This document shows, one piece after another, positions 61,489 to 64,000 of a stretch of 64,000 nt of DNA (position 1 is the stretch's first letter; each line of letters starts with the position of its first letter). The notes under the pieces are model-generated. The model had not been told where the DNA came from and did no database searches. It saw nothing but the letters and a program-made list of their open reading frames with translations. A program made the translations under genes and the position numbers. The stretch is taken from the NCBI GenBank assembly GCA_963920705.1, contig OY987226.1:12278501-12342500 (forward strand), given 5' to 3'. The DNA is from Odiellus spinosus. Lineage: Eukaryota; Arthropoda; Arachnida; Opiliones; Phalangiidae.

Positions 61489-61856
61489 ATTTCCATCTGT
61501 TAAAACCACTTCCTTCTTGCACTCCTCTGATCAAAGAGTGGGTTCTGAAATTAATTTCATGGTCTTCCTCTTTGAACGGTGGGGAGGGGGGAAAGGAATG
61601 GACGGAAAAAATGTAGCGAAGGGTTTTCTCATTTGCATGTTACTTTCGGAGCTAAAATACTCTCTCTCCTAAAAACCTAACTCATAGAGGAAATGTTTAG
61701 ACGGTTCTTGTATTCCCTAGCGTTCTTACTAGGTGGCGCCACTACGTTTTCTCTCTTTGGATAAGCAATGGGGTAACTTAGTTTTTACTTTTTAATACAA
61801 AAGAACTTGGATAAGCTTGTTAGTTCTAGAGAATTTGCTACAATTCAAATGGAGGC

Positions 61857-62165
61857 GTGTTCAGATTGGGTATACAGTACTTGCCGATAACTAGTTTTTG
61901 TACTTTGATTCAAACTAAAGGATGTTTTGGATGTAATTTCAGAATAATTGGTTTAAAAGTTATGTTGTCGGATCGTTATAAATCAATTTAAGTAGACAGA
62001 CACGTTTCGGGCATTGTCAAACTGAGGGATTATAAGGTAACAAATCGGTTTACGAATATGATAGGTGAACAGATGGTGCTTAAATACATTCCAGGCGATT
62101 TGAATATCGGTTTGATTTTACAGTTTCAAATCGATTTGGATACGCAAGTGTGAACGTTGCTGAGA
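61857..62165 (+). mobile_element. MITE-like element, ACGTTCACA family, second copy
   Basis: The right half, GGCGATTTGAATATCGGTTT, ATTTTACAGTTTCAAATCGA and AAGTGTGAACGTTGCT, matches the right half of the copy at 56.73-57.02 kb (GGCGGTTTGATTTTACCATT, TTTCAAATCGATTT, TGTGAACGTGGCT). The left end GTGTTCAGATTGGGTAT is an imperfect inverted copy of the right end. The left half is diverged and its border is approximate. Confidence 0.65.
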
Positions 62166-63938
62166 ATTTTTCAATTTCTAAAGATTAAATTGGGGAGCTT
62201 GGAGCGATGTCAATTTTACAAGACCCGAAAATGAGTCTTTAAAATCACTATATGGAGCCGACAGTTGATTCTATAGTATCGCGGTACCTGATGACTTCTT
62301 CGTGCGGCCTATTTCGTGTAAGTACTTGACCCAGTAATTAGTATATTGCATTTTTAAACGTTTTGTTAGTCAGGTTATTCCCAAATTCTAAACGTCATAT
62401 ATTAAATTTATATGTTTTGATTTTTCAAGGGGAACTTTTAATAATTTAGATGCGAACATACATAGACTTTGTATTTCTTGTAAATTCATTTGCGCACGAG
62501 TGTATATCTTAAGCAGAATGCTTACTGTAGAATAAGAAAGTTAAGAAACGCTCAAGAAAAAACGTTAGCCAAAACTATGCGGGCTTGTAAATAGATGCTA
62601 ATGAAATTCAGATCCTAACCCAAACCCGCGCAACAAAAATATACATAACTTGAAGAAAAAAGAAAATTGCCGCTGCCTTTCAGTGCTGCGTGGTTAAATT
62701 ATATAATCTTGCGTATAGGTACAGCACACCAAGTTTGTTTCAAAAAATAAAAAAAAACGCCCTTTTTTGTTTTAAACCCCATCTAACTTCTATCGACATT
62801 TAAAATCATTTTGATTATTTCTCTTCTTTCAAGAATTTTATATTCATGGTAAACGAGGTCGTTTTAAACAGATTTTCAAATCCACTAGTACCCAGTTTAT
62901 AGTAAGGTAGTATAACCATAAAAAACTAAAGTATAGGACATTTTAGAATTACTCTTTCAAAGGGACAATGAACTGAAATGTTTTTTTTAAATTAAGTTTA
63001 AATTTTCAGAATTTAATGTTTGTAATATTATATTGCGTTCATAAGAATAATATATTTAAATAGTTAGAACCAAATTATAGACAACTGACTGAGATATTAC
63101 ATAAACTTTACGAGTTTCATCTAATGCATTAGGTTTAGCAGACGAAATTCCTAAAGATTTCTCGTCGAAGTTGTCTGCTACTCTATTAGGTAATTAGATA
63201 CTGCAATATTCTACTTATAAAGATTCTGTTCAAATAATAAAAATAAAAATTGTTGTTCTATTTTCTCTTGCATCTTTGGAAGGGACTAAACTGTAGCACA
63301 GGCATATACCTCAGCATTGATTTTAATAAATTTTAACTTTCAAGATTGTAAAAAATTATATTCATTAAACTTAAAATCTTAAAACATTACTTCAATGTTT
63401 AGGTTTAATTTTTTTAGTTTCACGCTAAAGATTAATAAAAAAATTAAGACTTCACAATCCCTTTAAGAGGTTTTAGGGTTATATGAAAAGGGGGAAAAGG
63501 TGTATCCAAAACTACCGTCTATGAGATGGGTGATAAAACTAGAACTATGCTCTCTTTCTCTCTCTCTCTCGCTCTCTCTTACTCCGGAGGTTGGTTTTGG
63601 GTCTGGCTGGGACTCCTATATAGCTAGAATGGAGAATGGAGGATGGAGAGAAAAAATAGCCAATAAAACCACGAACGTGATGGTAGTAAAGACCCGCTCA
63701 ATTTCCGCCTTTCTAGGTAAACGATTTTGATGACCCGAACCCGAACCACCAGCTCCACCCCAAAAACCCTATAAAAGTATTGAAGGAGAAATGAGCGGGA
63801 ATTTTTTTTACGTCTTTGACCACGTGGTGAGCCAAGTTCAAATTTGGAAAGAATTTGGGTTTTTTTTTTACATAAATATACGACATAAACGATCCATAAT
63901 CGGCCACAAAAATCCTTGATGAAAGCTTATAGTTATCT
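62166..63938. other. Unannotated stretch
   Basis: No gene recognised. A TAGCAGAC/GTCTGCTA inverted pair, with GACGAAAT/ATTTCTCGTC inside, lies at about 63.13-63.17 kb. A (TC)n microsatellite is near 63.55-63.58 kb. Confidence 0.5.
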
Positions 63939-64000
63939 TCAGAAGCCGATGAACCCCTCCTTTGAAGTCTACTACTCCAATGTTCCATATAGCGCTCCTC
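63939..64000 (+). mobile_element. Left end of a second copy of the 48.3 kb MITE
   Basis: CCCTCCTTTGAAGTCTACTA, CTCCAATGTTCCATATAGCG and CTCCTC match the left end of the element at 48269-48608, in the same orientation. The copy runs out of the window. AGAAGCCGATGAA at its start matches the reverse complement of the right end of the 48.3 kb copy, supporting one inverted-repeat family. Confidence 0.85.

Larger units (their letters stand above)
60229..61856. other. Unannotated stretch
   Basis: No gene recognised. Contains a 24-bp duplication at 60860-60907 and an A run of about 34 at 61453-61486. The 88-codon frame at 60544-60810 is hydrophobic but lacks any known motif. Confidence 0.5.

Overview
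This 64 kb window looks like gene-free nuclear DNA from an animal, probably an invertebrate. It is AT-rich but keeps many CpG/CGCG sites. It has no bacterial-style gene packing, no open frame longer than about 215 codons, and the longest frames are by-products of tandem repeats. Two short AACCTAACC-type strings would suit an arthropod, but that is very weak evidence and I do not assign a phylum. I recognised no protein-coding exon, rRNA or tRNA.

What the sequence does hold is repeats. Minisatellite arrays with 20-41 bp units lie at 4.44-4.76, 8.37-8.79, 12.2-12.4, 13.4-14.06, 17.6-18.7, 26.8-27.15, 28.4-29.1, 30.7-31.5, 39.6-40.05, 43.2-43.8, 50.6-51.1 and 59.5-60.2 kb. Longer-period (about 55-132 bp) repeats lie at 12.0, 22.1-22.45, 24.8-25.1, 33.7-34.06 and 34.7-34.9 kb. 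By summing the spans I estimate roughly 8-9 kb of tandem repeat. Several arrays carry their sequence variants in contiguous blocks, as expected from local unequal exchange or slippage.

The second component is short inverted-repeat (MITE-like, non-autonomous) elements. (i) A foldback family with a TTAA flank has two copies, 7154-7567 and 32608-33306. (ii) A 340 bp element at 48269-48608 has a second copy entering at the right window edge. (iii) A family whose ends read ACGTTCACA/TGTGAACGT has copies at 56.73-57.02 and 61.86-62.17 kb, an inverted partial copy at base 1 and a possible lone end at 14.83 kb. Other foldbacks are at 10.99-11.31 and 27.98-28.16 kb. No transposase was seen.

The most interesting possible functional signals are a juxtaposed 3'/5' splice site on the minus strand at 39386/39387 (a recursive-splicing 'ratchet point' candidate), which would make part of the window the inside of a long minus-strand intron, and a small cluster of E2F-like sites at 36.13-36.53 kb. 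Both are inferences from motifs. I found no convincing new gene system. The closest to new biology are the foldback family with conserved outer arms but different cores, and the apparent seeding of a 1 kb minisatellite from a dispersed CCCTGACC repeat.
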